From the NCBI RefSeq assembly GCF_000621205.1, contig NZ_KK211226.1:31662-95661 (forward strand): a DNA stretch of 64,000 nt. The letters are read 5' to 3'. This DNA is from Halotalea alkalilenta DSM 17697 (GTDB lineage: Bacteria; Pseudomonadota; Gammaproteobacteria; Pseudomonadales; Halomonadaceae). Below, in pieces: positions 35,099-44,707 of this stretch (positions within the stretch are counted from its first letter, which is position 1; every line of letters starts with the position of its first letter). A program made the translations under genes and the position numbers. The notes below the pieces were generated by a model. That model was not told where the DNA came from and did not search any database. It saw nothing but the letters and a program-made list of their open reading frames with translations.

Positions 35099-37273
35099 AT
35101 GCGCTTGTCCGTCTCGCCCCGTGGTTCGCTTCTTCGTTGGTCATGGCTGTTTCTCGCCCTGGCATTCAGCGTCATCACCCCGGCCAGCGCCCAGCAGAAC
35201 GAGACGTCCGCCGAGGCTGCTCCGCTCACCCAGCTGCTCGAGGTGCTGCGCGACGACCAGCAGCGCGCCACCTTGATCGAGGCGCTCGAGCGCGCCCAGG
35301 CCTCACCCGACGAGGCGACGCCGGCCTCGAGCGAGGCCCAGGAGAGCGCCGCCGACGATGCCGAGTCGACCCAGGAAGGGGTGGTCCAGGGCGGCGTGCT
35401 CGGCGCACTGACCTCGACGCTGGATTCGCTGCAGCAAAACCTCGGCGAAGGCAGCGAAGTGGTCAGCGACTGGCAACATCACCTCAGCCGTGCCTCCCAG
35501 CAGCTCTCCGAGCTCGGCCACAGGGTCGGCCAAAGCCCTCTGCAAGTGAGTACTCGCTTCTCCTATACGATGATTTTCTGGGCGGCTTCCATGTTCGCTG
35601 CCTGCTGGCTGGGCGCGTGGATCGCAACGCGTCTCTCACGCTGGACGTGGTTCTCCACCCATCGCCGCGCACGGGATATCGCCAAGCACTGGGTACGGGT
35701 GCCACTGCCGGCGATCACGGCCTTCTTGCTCACCCTCGCCGCGACTTCCGGCTTCGGTGCCGATTCGCCGGGACGAATGCTGGCGCTCGGGATCGCCTAT
35801 GCGGTGAATACCGGCACGGTGTTCGCGACCCTTTGGATGTCGCTTGCGATCCTCGCCCGTGGCAGCCATCGCAAGCGCGCGGTGGAGATACTGCGCCGTC
35901 GCGCCTTCATTCCCCTCGCCACCCTCGCCGCCTTCGGCTCGTTCGCCGAGGCGCTGCTCAACTCGCCACTCACGGCGCTGCTCGGCTACTCGCTCGCCTA
36001 CCTGCTGGCGACGCTGTGCGGTGCGATCGCAACGATCATCCTGGCGGTGTTCGCCGTCATGTTCCGCCGCCCGATCGGCCAGCTGATCTATCATCGCGGC
36101 CTGGCCCATCGCCAGCGGCTGCCGCCCAGCGTACGAGAGAGCCTGAGGCTTTTCTCGGCGATCTGGTTCCTGCCCGTGCTGGTGATGTGCCTCGTCTCGC
36201 TCTATCAGCTGCTGATCGGCAGCGTCGACAACCACCAGGCGATGAACCGGATGATCGCCAGCACGCTGCTGCTGATCGGTACGCTATTGCTCATGGCGCT
36301 GCTGCACCAGCTGGTCGCCCCATCCGACCTCGCCCCGCGCGAACGGATGGGTACGAGAATGCGCAGGCTCGCTGCCAGCGCGCTGCAGATAGCGCTGCTG
36401 GCGCTGGCGGCCGAGTTCATGACCCAGATATGGGGCGGCTCGATCTATGGGTTGATTCGCGATACCGACGCCGGGCAGATGTTCGGCGGTGCGGTGTTCG
36501 GCATCGCCACGGTGCTGCTGGTGACGCTGGCCGCCTGGATCGTGATCGACGCGGCGATCGCCAGTGCGCTGGCTCCTCCCTCCGGGCGACGCCACGCCCA
36601 GCCGAGCCTCAGGGTGCGCACCATCCTGCCGCTGCTGCGCAATGCGGCGAAGATCGTGCTCTGCGTGATCGCGGTGATCACCGTGCTCGGCAACGTCGGC
36701 ATCAATATCGCACCGCTGCTCGCCGGTGCCGGGGTGGTGGGCCTGGCGATCGGCTTCGGCTCCCAGACCCTGGTCCAGGATGTGATCACCGGGATCTTCA
36801 ACATCCTCGAAGACACCATGGCGATCGGCGACTGGGTCGAGATCGACGGCCGCGCCGGCACGGTCGAGGGCATGACCATCCGCACGCTCAAGCTGCGCGA
36901 TGGCAATGGCGCGCTGTTCTCGATCCCGTTCAGCCAGGTCAAGGCGGTGAAGAACACCTCGCGCCAGTTCGCCTTCGCCCCGGTGGACCTGCGCTTCACC
37001 CTCGACAGCGACATCGACCGCGCGCTCGAACTGGTCCGGCAGGCCGCCGACCAGACCCAGCAGGACCCGATGCTGCGCGGCGCGCTGCTGGGCCATTACG
37101 AGAACTGGGGATTGGAGAAGGTCAACGCCGAGGGCTACAACGTCGCCGGGCGCTTCCGCGCCACCACCGGCGGCGCGGCCAACGTACGCCGCGCCTTCCA
37201 TCTGCACCTCGCCCGCTTGGTCGAGAACGCCGAAGCGGTCTCCTTCGCCCGGAGCTACGTCGGTGGACGCTGA
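35099..37273 (+). CDS. Large MscS-family mechanosensitive channel
   Basis: A 724-residue inner-membrane channel that opens under membrane tension. A signal peptide (to about residue 31, ending TPASA) leads into a 120-residue periplasmic domain with coiled-coil character, then about eight membrane segments, and the MscS core: VVGLAIGFGSQTLVQDVITG, FNILEDTMAIGDWVEIDG and RTLKLRDGNGALFSIPFSQV. The layout resembles E. coli YbiO/YbdG-class large channels rather than minimal MscS (286). It is transcribed alone, divergent from gshB across 212 bases and convergent on poxB with only 9 bases between. Confidence 0.87.
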   Translation: MRLSVSPRGSLLRWSWLFLALAFSVITPASAQQNETSAEAAPLTQLLEVLRDDQQRATLIEALERAQASPDEATPASSEAQESAADDAESTQEGVVQGGVLGALTSTLDSLQQNLGEGSEVVSDWQHHLSRASQQLSELGHRVGQSPLQVSTRFSYTMIFWAASMFAACWLGAWIATRLSRWTWFSTHRRARDIAKHWVRVPLPAITAFLLTLAATSGFGADSPGRMLALGIAYAVNTGTVFATLWMSLAILARGSHRKRAVEILRRRAFIPLATLAAFGSFAEALLNSPLTALLGYSLAYLLATLCGAIATIILAVFAVMFRRPIGQLIYHRGLAHRQRLPPSVRESLRLFSAIWFLPVLVMCLVSLYQLLIGSVDNHQAMNRMIASTLLLIGTLLLMALLHQLVAPSDLAPRERMGTRMRRLAASALQIALLALAAEFMTQIWGGSIYGLIRDTDAGQMFGGAVFGIATVLLVTLAAWIVIDAAIASALAPPSGRRHAQPSLRVRTILPLLRNAAKIVLCVIAVITVLGNVGINIAPLLAGAGVVGLAIGFGSQTLVQDVITGIFNILEDTMAIGDWVEIDGRAGTVEGMTIRTLKLRDGNGALFSIPFSQVKAVKNTSRQFAFAPVDLRFTLDSDIDRALELVRQAADQTQQDPMLRGALLGHYENWGLEKVNAEGYNVAGRFRATTGGAANVRRAFHLHLARLVENAEAVSFARSYVGGR

Positions 37274-37282
37274 GCGTGCCGG

Positions 37283-39013
37283 TCAGCGCAGCAGCGGTAT
37301 GTTGTCGCGAGCGAGGTCAACCAACTCATCGCCGCGCCCGCTCATCACCGCGCGCAGCATGTAGAGGCTGAAGCCCTTGGCCTGGGCGGCCTGGATCTTC
37401 GGCGGCAGGGACAGCTCCTGGGGCGCGGTGAGCACGTCGACGATCACCGGCCCAGGGTGGGCGAACGCCTCCGCCAGCGCCTCGTCGAGCTGGCTCGAAG
37501 CATCGACCCGGATGCCGCGGATACCCAGCGCCTCGGCCATCGCCGCGTAGTCGGTGGCGCCGAACCGGGTGGTGTCGTCGATGTAGCCGGCCGCCTTCAT
37601 CTCCATGGCGACGAAGCCGAGCAGCGAGTTGTTGAACACCACCACCTTGACCGGCAGTCCGCGCTCCTTGAGCGAGATCACATCCCCCATCAGCATGCTC
37701 AGGCCGCCGTCGCCGGAAAGCGAGATCACCTGGCGATCGGGGAAGGCGGCCTGCATCCCCATCGCCTGGGGCATCGCCGTGGCCATCGAGCCATGGTTGA
37801 ACGAGCCGGTCAGGTGCCGCCTGCCGTTCATCTTCAGGTAGCGCGCCGCCCATACCGTCGGCGAGCCGACGTCGCAGGAGAACGCCGCGTCATCCGTGGC
37901 GAGGGCATCGATCCTGGCGGTGACGTACTGCGGATGCAGCGGCTGGCCATCGCGGGCCGGCGTCGCCAGGGCGTCGAGCCCATCGCGGGATTTACGGTAG
38001 TGCTCGAGCGCGGCGTCGAGGAAGCGGCGATCGTCGCGTGTCTCGAGCCGTGGCAGCAGCGAAAGCAAAGTGGCGCGAACGTCGCCGACCAAGCCCATCT
38101 TGAGCGGCGTGCGGCGTCCGAGATGATGAGGGCGGATATCGACCTGGATCACGTTGCCGTGGTCGGGGTAGAAATCGCGATAGGGGAAATTGGTGCCGAG
38201 CACCAGCAGGCAGTCGCACTCCTTGAGCGCCTTGTAGCCGGAGGCGAAACCGATCAGCCCGGTCATGCCGACGTCGAACGGGTTGTCGTACTCGACCGCG
38301 TTCTTGCCCCGCAGCGCATGGACCACCGGCGCCTTGAGCTTCTCCGCGAGCGCTACCACCTCGTCATGGGCTCCCATGCAGCCATAGCCGCAGAGCATCG
38401 CGATCCGCTTCTGCTGGCCGAGATACTCGGCCAGCCGGTCGAGATGATCACCGTGGGGAACGACCAGCGGCGCGATCGGCGTGCTCCAGCTCGCGTGCTT
38501 GACCGTCGCCGGAGAGAGCGCCACGTCGCCCGGGATCACCACCACCGAGACCGAGCGGTTGAGGATCGCGCTGCGCATCGCGGTCTCGAGCACCCGCGGC
38601 AGCTGCTCGGGCTTGGAGATCAGCTGGCAATAGTCGCTGCACTCCTTGAACAGCGACTCCGGGTGGGTCTCCTGGAAGTAGCCGAGGCCGAGTTCGCTGG
38701 AGGGAATCTGGGCGGCGATCGCGAGCAGCGGCACCTTGGCGCGCTGGGCCTCGAACAGCCCGTTGATCAGATGCAGGTTGCCCGGCCCGCAGGAGCCGGC
38801 GCAGACGCCGAGCCCGCCGCTGATGTCCGCCTCGGCACCCGCGGCGAGCGCCGCCACCTCTTCGTGGCGCACGCCGAGCCAGTCGATCTTCTCGCTGTGG
38901 CGCAGGCTCTCGGTGAGTCCGTTGAGCGAGTCTCCAGGCAGTCCCCAGACGTGCCGGACTCCCGCCTGCTCCAGTGTCTCGACCAGAATGTCGGCGACGT
39001 TCCTCGTAGCCAT
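37283..39013 (-). CDS. poxB: Pyruvate dehydrogenase (quinone), pyruvate oxidase
   Basis: A 576-residue thiamine diphosphate/FAD enzyme decarboxylating pyruvate to acetate and CO2 and reducing ubiquinone at the membrane face. The N-terminal [15 protein letters not shown] has the activating glutamate, and the TPP-Mg motif is [16 protein letters not shown] ending VVFNNSLLG. The C-terminal [20 protein letters not shown] corresponds to the regulated membrane-binding tail of E. coli PoxB (572). The ATG at 39013 follows GAGGAGG by 4 bases; the frame continues to 39040 without homology. In E. coli it is a stationary-phase, RpoS-controlled gene. Confidence 0.92.
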   Translation of the reverse strand: MATRNVADILVETLEQAGVRHVWGLPGDSLNGLTESLRHSEKIDWLGVRHEEVAALAAGAEADISGGLGVCAGSCGPGNLHLINGLFEAQRAKVPLLAIAAQIPSSELGLGYFQETHPESLFKECSDYCQLISKPEQLPRVLETAMRSAILNRSVSVVVIPGDVALSPATVKHASWSTPIAPLVVPHGDHLDRLAEYLGQQKRIAMLCGYGCMGAHDEVVALAEKLKAPVVHALRGKNAVEYDNPFDVGMTGLIGFASGYKALKECDCLLVLGTNFPYRDFYPDHGNVIQVDIRPHHLGRRTPLKMGLVGDVRATLLSLLPRLETRDDRRFLDAALEHYRKSRDGLDALATPARDGQPLHPQYVTARIDALATDDAAFSCDVGSPTVWAARYLKMNGRRHLTGSFNHGSMATAMPQAMGMQAAFPDRQVISLSGDGGLSMLMGDVISLKERGLPVKVVVFNNSLLGFVAMEMKAAGYIDDTTRFGATDYAAMAEALGIRGIRVDASSQLDEALAEAFAHPGPVIVDVLTAPQELSLPPKIQAAQAKGFSLYMLRAVMSGRGDELVDLARDNIPLLR

Positions 39014-39125
39014 GCAGCCTCCTCGTCCATGCTGAACCATGCTGAAAGACCCGCCGTCGAAACCAGCGACGGCGGGGCGATGTTCTCAGCGTAGACCTTC
39101 CGCGCAGACGGCGAGCGCTGAAACC

Positions 39126-41207
39126 TCAGTCACCAGCGCGATCGTCACCCATCAGCCGGCGCTCGAGGAAGCGCCACGCCAGCGCTTTGAGCCGCGCGCG
39201 CTGAGGTGCATCGGCGGCACCGCCATGGCCGCCCTCGATGTTCTCGTAGTAGTGCACCTCGCAGCCCATCGCCGCCATCTTCGCCGCCATCTTGCGCGCA
39301 TGCCCGGGGTGGACGCGGTCGTCGCGGGTCGAGGTGGTGAACAGCACCGCCGGATAGTCGGTGCCCTGGTGCAGATTGTGATAGGGCGAGAAGCGATGGA
39401 GAAAATCGTCCCAGTCGCCGCTGTCGGGATCACCGTACTCGGCGATCCACGAGGCGCCGGCGAGCAGGCGGTGGTAGCGCTGCATGTCGAGCAGCGGCAC
39501 CTCGCACACCGCGCAGTCGAACAGCGCTGGATAGTGGGTCAGCATGTTGCCGACCAGCAGGCCGCCATTGGAGCCGCCCTGGATGCCGAGTCGCGAAGGC
39601 ACCGTGACGCCCTCCTCGACCAGCGCGCGAGCGACCGCGGCGAAGTCCTCGAACGCCTTGTGCCGATGCTGCTTGAGCGCCGCGCGGTGCCACTCGGGGC
39701 CGTATTCGCCGCCGCCGCGGATGTTGGCGAAGACCATCGCCCCGCCGCGCGCGAGCCAGGCCACCCCCGCCGCCGGCAGGTAGTGCGGGGTCAACGAGAT
39801 CTCGAAGCCGCCATAGCCGTAGAGCAGCGTCGGCAGCGGCTTGGTTTCACGTGAAACATCACGCGGCAGGATCAGGAAGTAAGGCACCCGGGTGCCGTCG
39901 AGGCTCACCGCGAAGCGCTGCTCGACGCGCATGCCGGACGCGTCGAACTCCGCGACGCTGCGTTTGACCACCTCGATCTCCGGGTCGTCGACGCGCCCGC
40001 GCGCAAGGGTGGGCGGCAAGAGGAAATCGGTGACGCTGAGTAGGTACTCGTCGCTCTTCTCATCATCGAGCGGGCTGAACCCGAGCACTCCTTCGGGGGC
40101 GCCGGCCAGCGCGCGGGGCGACCAGTCGTCGCCCTGCCCGGGGGTCAGCACCACCAGCCGCTGGCGAACGTGCTCGAGCAGCTCGAGCACCAGGTGGTGA
40201 CGGGTCCAGGAGAATCCCTCCAGCGCCACGCCCGGGGCGGGAGTGAACAAGCGCATGAACGTCCGCGCGCCCTGCTTGAAGGCAAGATAATCGATCGCCA
40301 GCAGAGCGCCGCCGGGGTGGGTGACGCCATCCACCGTCCAGGGCTCACGCGGCTGCACCAGGAGCCACTCGCGATGCACCGAAGCGTGGGCATCCTCCGG
40401 CAGCTCGAGCACCAGCTCGCCGCCGTCGGGCAGCCGCTCGATCAGCCGCTGGGTATGAAACGAGGTGACCTGGAGCACGAAGTCGCGCTCGAAGCCGCGC
40501 GTCAGGTCACGCCAGGCCACCGCCATCACATCGCCGTGCTCGGCCTCGAACACCACCGGGGCGCTGGCGAGCGCGGTGCCGCGCTGCCAGAGCCGCACCT
40601 GGCGCGGATAGTTCGAGGCGGTCATCGAGCCGGGGCCGAAGTCGGTGTAGGCATAGACCCGATCGATATCGATCCATGCGAGTCCGCCTTTGGACTCGTC
40701 GCGATTGAAGCCGTCCTCGACCCAGCGCTTGTCGACGAGGTCGAACTCGCGGGTCACATCGGCGTCGGCGCCACCGCGCGACAGCGCCACCAGGGCGCGC
40801 CGCCATGGTTCGCCGTCGCGCTCGGGCGGCAGGCAGCGCGCGCCGTGCCAGACCCACTGCTCGCCCTCCTCCCGGTTGAGCGCGTCGACGTCGATCAGTA
40901 CTTCCCAGTCAGGCGTATCGCTCAAGTAGCTCGACCACTGCGTGCGGCGCCAAACCCCGCGCGGGTGCTCGCTATCCTGCCAGAAGTTGTAGAACCACTG
41001 ATCGCGGGCGACGACGTAGGGAATCCGCGAGTCGCGCTGCTCGATCTCGAGCAGCCGCCGGGCGAGCCGCTCGAACCCGGCGTCCTCGCCGAGCAGGGCG
41101 AAGGTCTCGCGGTTGCGTGCCTCGACCCAGGCCAACGCCTCCGGGGAGTCGACCTCCTCCAGCCAGCGCCAGGGATCGTGGTCCTGATCTGAGGTAGATG
41201 CATTCAT
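39126..41207 (-). CDS. Prolyl oligopeptidase family peptidase (protease II / oligopeptidase B-like)
   Basis: A 693-residue cytosolic serine peptidase (family S9A) cutting short peptides, with oligopeptidase B preferring Arg/Lys sites. An N-terminal beta-propeller (about 70-400) precedes the alpha/beta hydrolase domain, where GIQGGSNGGLLVGNML holds the nucleophilic serine, TSTRDDRVHPGHARKMAAKM the aspartate and IEGGHGGAAD the histidine. E. coli protease II is 686 residues. GGAAG lies 7 bases before the ATG at 41207; two earlier ATGs in frame (41219, 41240) lack support. A hairpin lies in the leader (41223-41243). Confidence 0.88.
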   Translation of the reverse strand: MNASTSDQDHDPWRWLEEVDSPEALAWVEARNRETFALLGEDAGFERLARRLLEIEQRDSRIPYVVARDQWFYNFWQDSEHPRGVWRRTQWSSYLSDTPDWEVLIDVDALNREEGEQWVWHGARCLPPERDGEPWRRALVALSRGGADADVTREFDLVDKRWVEDGFNRDESKGGLAWIDIDRVYAYTDFGPGSMTASNYPRQVRLWQRGTALASAPVVFEAEHGDVMAVAWRDLTRGFERDFVLQVTSFHTQRLIERLPDGGELVLELPEDAHASVHREWLLVQPREPWTVDGVTHPGGALLAIDYLAFKQGARTFMRLFTPAPGVALEGFSWTRHHLVLELLEHVRQRLVVLTPGQGDDWSPRALAGAPEGVLGFSPLDDEKSDEYLLSVTDFLLPPTLARGRVDDPEIEVVKRSVAEFDASGMRVEQRFAVSLDGTRVPYFLILPRDVSRETKPLPTLLYGYGGFEISLTPHYLPAAGVAWLARGGAMVFANIRGGGEYGPEWHRAALKQHRHKAFEDFAAVARALVEEGVTVPSRLGIQGGSNGGLLVGNMLTHYPALFDCAVCEVPLLDMQRYHRLLAGASWIAEYGDPDSGDWDDFLHRFSPYHNLHQGTDYPAVLFTTSTRDDRVHPGHARKMAAKMAAMGCEVHYYENIEGGHGGAADAPQRARLKALAWRFLERRLMGDDRAGD

Positions 41208-41222
41208 AGCGGCTTCCATCGT

Positions 41223-41243
41223 GGTGTGGGGCATGCCCACACC
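41223..41243. other. Hairpin in the peptidase leader
   Basis: GGTGTGGG and CCCACACC (8-bp perfect arms) flank GCATG, 15 bases upstream of the peptidase start; it could shade the leader RNA or be an operator. Confidence 0.35.
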
Positions 41244-41376
41244 CTATCACGGGGCCGGTGGTTCCCCGCCGCCGGCGCGGCCCTGGATCGGCTTTTTCTA
41301 TCTTCTCCCTTCGATAAGCATATTTTAGCGATCCAGGCGGCGGCGCTAAGGTGGACGCTCCACCGAGGAGGCCGCC

Positions 41377-41907
41377 ATGTACAACACCAACTCAACGCCT
41401 CGTCCGCCGCATGCCGCCGCGGCGCCCAGCGGCGACGCGTTCGTCCATGCGATGCGCTTCGCCGGCACCGGGGTGAGCCTGGTCACCACCGACGGTGAAG
41501 CAGGCCGTTTCGGCGCAACCGTCAGCGCGATGAGCTCGCTGTCTAAGGCCCCGCCGTCGCTGCTGGTCTGCCTGCTCAGCGAGAGCCGCACCGCGCGTGC
41601 GATCCATGCCAACCGCCACTTCTGCGTCAATGTGCTCGCCGCCCACCAGGCCAGCCTCGCCCGCGGCTTCGCTTCGCTGCCACCGGAGCAGCGCTTCGCC
41701 GCAGGTGTCTGGCAGACGCTGGCCAGCGGCGCGCCGGTGCTCGAGAGCGCCGCCTCGTGCTTCGACTGCCGGCTGGCGCGCACCGTCGAGCACGGCACCC
41801 ATACGATCTTCATCGGCGAAGTCGAGGCATTGACCACCTCCGGCGGCGCCGCGCTCTACTACCACGACGGGCGCTTCCACATCGCCGGAGACGCCGTCGA
41901 GGCCTGA
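41377..41907 (+). CDS. Flavin reductase (HpaC-like) of a two-component monooxygenase
   Basis: A 176-residue NAD(P)H:flavin oxidoreductase of the DIM6/NTAB family that supplies FADH2 or FMNH2 to a partner oxygenase. Signature pieces: MRFAGTGVSLVTTDG, GRFGATVSAMSSLSKAPPSL (the flavin-binding GxTxS region), RHFCVNVLAAHQ and HTIFIGEVEAL. GAGGAGG lies 7 bases before the ATG. An HpaB-type oxygenase gene follows after 80 bases, so they should form one system, and the same reductase could also serve the second HpaB and the LLM oxygenase further on. Confidence 0.85.
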   Translation: MYNTNSTPRPPHAAAAPSGDAFVHAMRFAGTGVSLVTTDGEAGRFGATVSAMSSLSKAPPSLLVCLLSESRTARAIHANRHFCVNVLAAHQASLARGFASLPPEQRFAAGVWQTLASGAPVLESAASCFDCRLARTVEHGTHTIFIGEVEALTTSGGAALYYHDGRFHIAGDAVEA

Positions 41908-41987
41908 ACCCGCCACTTTCCCCTGGCCCCTCCAGCCATTCGCCCTCGGTCGAGTGGCGCAGGCACCGCCCATATTCGGAGATCAAC

Positions 41988-43439
41988 ATGATCAGGACCG
42001 GTGAGCAGTACCGTGAGTCGATCCGCGACGGCCGCGAGGTCTACATCGATGGCGAGCGCGTCGAGGACGTCACCCGCCACCCGATGCTCAAGCCGCTGGT
42101 CGACATTCGCGCGCGGATCTACGACATGGCCCACGATCCCGCCACCCGGGAGACGATGACCTACCAGGACGAGGGCGGCGAACGCCACGCGATCGCGCTC
42201 AAGCTGCCCCACAGCCAGGACGACTGGCACGACAAGCGCCGCGCCACCGATGCGGTGCTCGACGACGTCGGCGGCATCGTCACCCGGGTCGGCGACGAGA
42301 CCATCGGCGAGATGTGGTCGCTCTACGACGGCCAGGACGTGCTCAACGAGGTCGATCCACGCTTTTCGAGCAACATCCGCCGCCACATCCAGCGTGCGAT
42401 CGAGCTCGATCCGTTCCATGTCTCGGCCAACACGGACCCCAAGGGCGACCGCTCCAAGCGCCCCCAGGACCAGGACCCCGACATGCTGCTGCGGGTGGTC
42501 AAGGAGACCGACGCCGGGATCGTCGTCCGCGGCGCCAAGTACGAGACCGCCGCCGCATACGCCAACCAGGCCTTCACCAAGCCGACCATCGCCAACTGGG
42601 GAGAGGCCGAATACTCCGACTACGCGGTCGGCTTCGTCTGCGACCTCGGCAGCCCCAACCTCAAGATGATCTGCCGCACCGGCTTCGCCGGACGCGGCTC
42701 GATCGAGGACTACCCGCTGTCGAACCGCTTCGACGAGGTCGACGCGCTGGTGATCTTCGACGACGTCCTGATCCCGTGGGAAAACGTGCTGTTCTACCGC
42801 CACACCCGTGCAGCGCAGTTCATCCGCGCGACCCTGCACCGCTACAGCGCCTTCGCCTTCGTCCAGCGCAACCTCAAGCTCGCCGACGCGATGATCGGCA
42901 CCGCCCTGCACAACGTGCGCCAGACCGGCCTCGACGGCCAGCAGGCGGTGCAGGAGAAGCTCGCGCGGCTGGCCTGCTACCGCGAGGGCGTCAACGCCCA
43001 CCTCAGCGCCTCGATCGCACTGGCCGAGCCAAGCCCCGGCGGCCTGCTGATGCCCAACCAGAGCCTGCTCTATACCGGCCGGGTGCTCGCCTGCTCGCAG
43101 CTCCATGAGATGATCCACATCACCCGCGAGCTGTGCGGCGGACAGATCTGCGTCACCCCTAACGCTGCGGATTTCGCCAACCCGGCCACCGCGCCCTGGC
43201 TCGACAAGTTCTACTCGGTCAACGAGAACTGGGTCGCCGACGACCGGCGCCGGCTCCTCGCCTACGCGCGCGACCTGCTCAACTCCGACTACGCCGGCCA
43301 CCGGCTGACCTTCCAGCTGTTCGCCCAATCCCCGCCCTTCGCCCACCTCCAAGCGGTCTATCGCAACTTCGACTTCGACGGCCCCCTGGACTTCGTCCGG
43401 CGCGCAGCCGGGCTCTCGGCGCGAGTGAAGGGGCAGTAA
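41988..43439 (+). CDS. HpaB-type flavin-dependent monooxygenase, copy 1
   Basis: A 483-residue FADH2-using oxygenase of the 4-hydroxyphenylacetate 3-hydroxylase family (acyl-CoA dehydrogenase fold), which hydroxylates phenols or related rings. It shares with copy 2 (44708) MIRTGEQYRE at the start, TRVGDETIGEMWSL, FHVSANTDPKGDRS, DPDM, VVKETDAGI, the flavin region SNRFDEVDALVIFDDVLIPW and ELCGGQICVTPNA. The usual family segment GRxPDY is replaced by TRVGDETIGEMW, so its substrate probably is not 4-hydroxyphenylacetate. GGAG lies 7 bases before the ATG. It ends 4 bases from the convergent LysR gene. No hpaD-I meta-cleavage genes adjoin it. Confidence 0.85.
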   Translation: MIRTGEQYRESIRDGREVYIDGERVEDVTRHPMLKPLVDIRARIYDMAHDPATRETMTYQDEGGERHAIALKLPHSQDDWHDKRRATDAVLDDVGGIVTRVGDETIGEMWSLYDGQDVLNEVDPRFSSNIRRHIQRAIELDPFHVSANTDPKGDRSKRPQDQDPDMLLRVVKETDAGIVVRGAKYETAAAYANQAFTKPTIANWGEAEYSDYAVGFVCDLGSPNLKMICRTGFAGRGSIEDYPLSNRFDEVDALVIFDDVLIPWENVLFYRHTRAAQFIRATLHRYSAFAFVQRNLKLADAMIGTALHNVRQTGLDGQQAVQEKLARLACYREGVNAHLSASIALAEPSPGGLLMPNQSLLYTGRVLACSQLHEMIHITRELCGGQICVTPNAADFANPATAPWLDKFYSVNENWVADDRRRLLAYARDLLNSDYAGHRLTFQLFAQSPPFAHLQAVYRNFDFDGPLDFVRRAAGLSARVKGQ

Positions 43440-43443
43440 GGGC

Positions 43444-44415
43444 TCAGCCCACCCTATCGAGCGAGGCGATGTGCGGATCGAAGAAGCTGGTTGCCGCCAT
43501 ACCGGGGATGTACTGATCCGAGATGAAAGTGCGGCAGCGGTGGGCGAACGCCTCGACGACCTTGAGCGGGCGGGCTCCCTTGAGTGTGGCGATCCCGAGC
43601 CGCAGCGGCTGGTGTTCACCCGCGAGCCTGACTCGCACGATCCGTCGCCCATCCTGGGAAAGATTCGCCCGAGGGCGGACATGGGCGATCGAAAAGCCCA
43701 ATCCGTTGGCGACCATCGAGCGTACGACTTCCAGCTGGCTGGAGCGCATCACGATGTTCGGACTAACGCCCGCATTCATGAAAAGGCCGATGAAGTACTC
43801 GCGACTGTAGGGCAAGTCCAGCAGCACCATCGGGTAGGTCTCGAGATCCGCCAGGGTGACGGCGGACAGGCTCGCCAGGGGGTGCTGGGCACCAACGATG
43901 ATGTGTGGCGGAAGCCGCGCCAGCGCGGCGAATGCGATCTCATCGACTAGATGCAGATCATAGGTCAGTGCAATATCGATCTCCGAGCGCCGCAGCCACT
44001 CCAGCATCTGGTCGTGATCGCCCTCCCGCTGGGTGACTCGTACCCCTGGGAAGGCGCGTGCGAAACCATGCACCAGCTCCGGCGTGATCATCGGCGCGAG
44101 CGAATCGAAGCACCCTACTCTCAGCGGTCCACGTACCGCGTTCAATGAGTCCGAGGCGATCGAGTAGAGGTTCTTGGTCTGCTCAACGATCAGCTTGGCC
44201 TCCTGCAGAACCTTCCCACCTATCGGAGTCAAGGAAATCCCCTGCGCGTGATGGCGCACGAACAACTGCACACCCAGCTCGGTCTCGATATGCGTGATGG
44301 CCGCGGAAATCGACGGCGAGGAGACATGGATCCGTTCGGAGGCTTTGATAATGCTGCCCGACTCTCCGCACGCCACGAAGTATTCCAACTGACGCAGAGT
44401 GATGCGACTCAACAT
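43444..44415 (-). CDS. LysR-family transcriptional regulator 1
   Basis: A 323-residue activator/repressor with an N-terminal winged helix-turn-helix (ITLRQLEYFVACGESGSIIK, then HVSSPSISAAITHIETELGV) and a periplasmic-binding-protein-like effector domain from about residue 90. It lies between the two hpaB genes, is divergent from copy 2 across 292 bases and probably controls it. It is a paralog of the LysR at 56391: both share the uncommon FVRHHAQGxSLT and SRxYFxGLF stretches, so they may sense related compounds. Confidence 0.9.
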   Translation of the reverse strand: MLSRITLRQLEYFVACGESGSIIKASERIHVSSPSISAAITHIETELGVQLFVRHHAQGISLTPIGGKVLQEAKLIVEQTKNLYSIASDSLNAVRGPLRVGCFDSLAPMITPELVHGFARAFPGVRVTQREGDHDQMLEWLRRSEIDIALTYDLHLVDEIAFAALARLPPHIIVGAQHPLASLSAVTLADLETYPMVLLDLPYSREYFIGLFMNAGVSPNIVMRSSQLEVVRSMVANGLGFSIAHVRPRANLSQDGRRIVRVRLAGEHQPLRLGIATLKGARPLKVVEAFAHRCRTFISDQYIPGMAATSFFDPHIASLDRVG

Positions 44416-44564
44416 GACGCAAGCCCTTTCTAGTTGTGGTTGATCGCCGGTGATGATCGAGACAACGAAGAGAGCGACCAGATTATCGTCAGGGAAAAGC
44501 CACTCTAAATAGCTCTCATCAGGCGGCGCAATCCTGGCCAGGCTAGGTTTTTCCAGATGCCTGG

Positions 44565-44616
44565 ATCGGAAATCTCTATCCAGATAGCCGGGAGGCGGTG
44601 ACTAGGAATTTCCGAT
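44565..44616. promoter_or_regulatory. Long-spaced inverted repeat in LysR1/hpaB2 control region
   Basis: ATCGGAAAT (44565-44573) and ATTTCCGAT (44608-44616) are perfect 9-bp inverted copies about 43 bases centre to centre (four helical turns), which suits cooperative LysR binding. TCCAG-ATGC-CTGGA (44552-44565) abuts the left copy. The rest of 44416-44707 contains no gene I can support. Confidence 0.45.
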
Positions 44617-44707
44617 GCAGAAGTACGGGATTGGCGTTTTTACCTCGTATCGAAGCAGGTCACACAATGGAGGGCATCCCACACCAAGCAAGATAAGGAA
44701 GCCGCCG

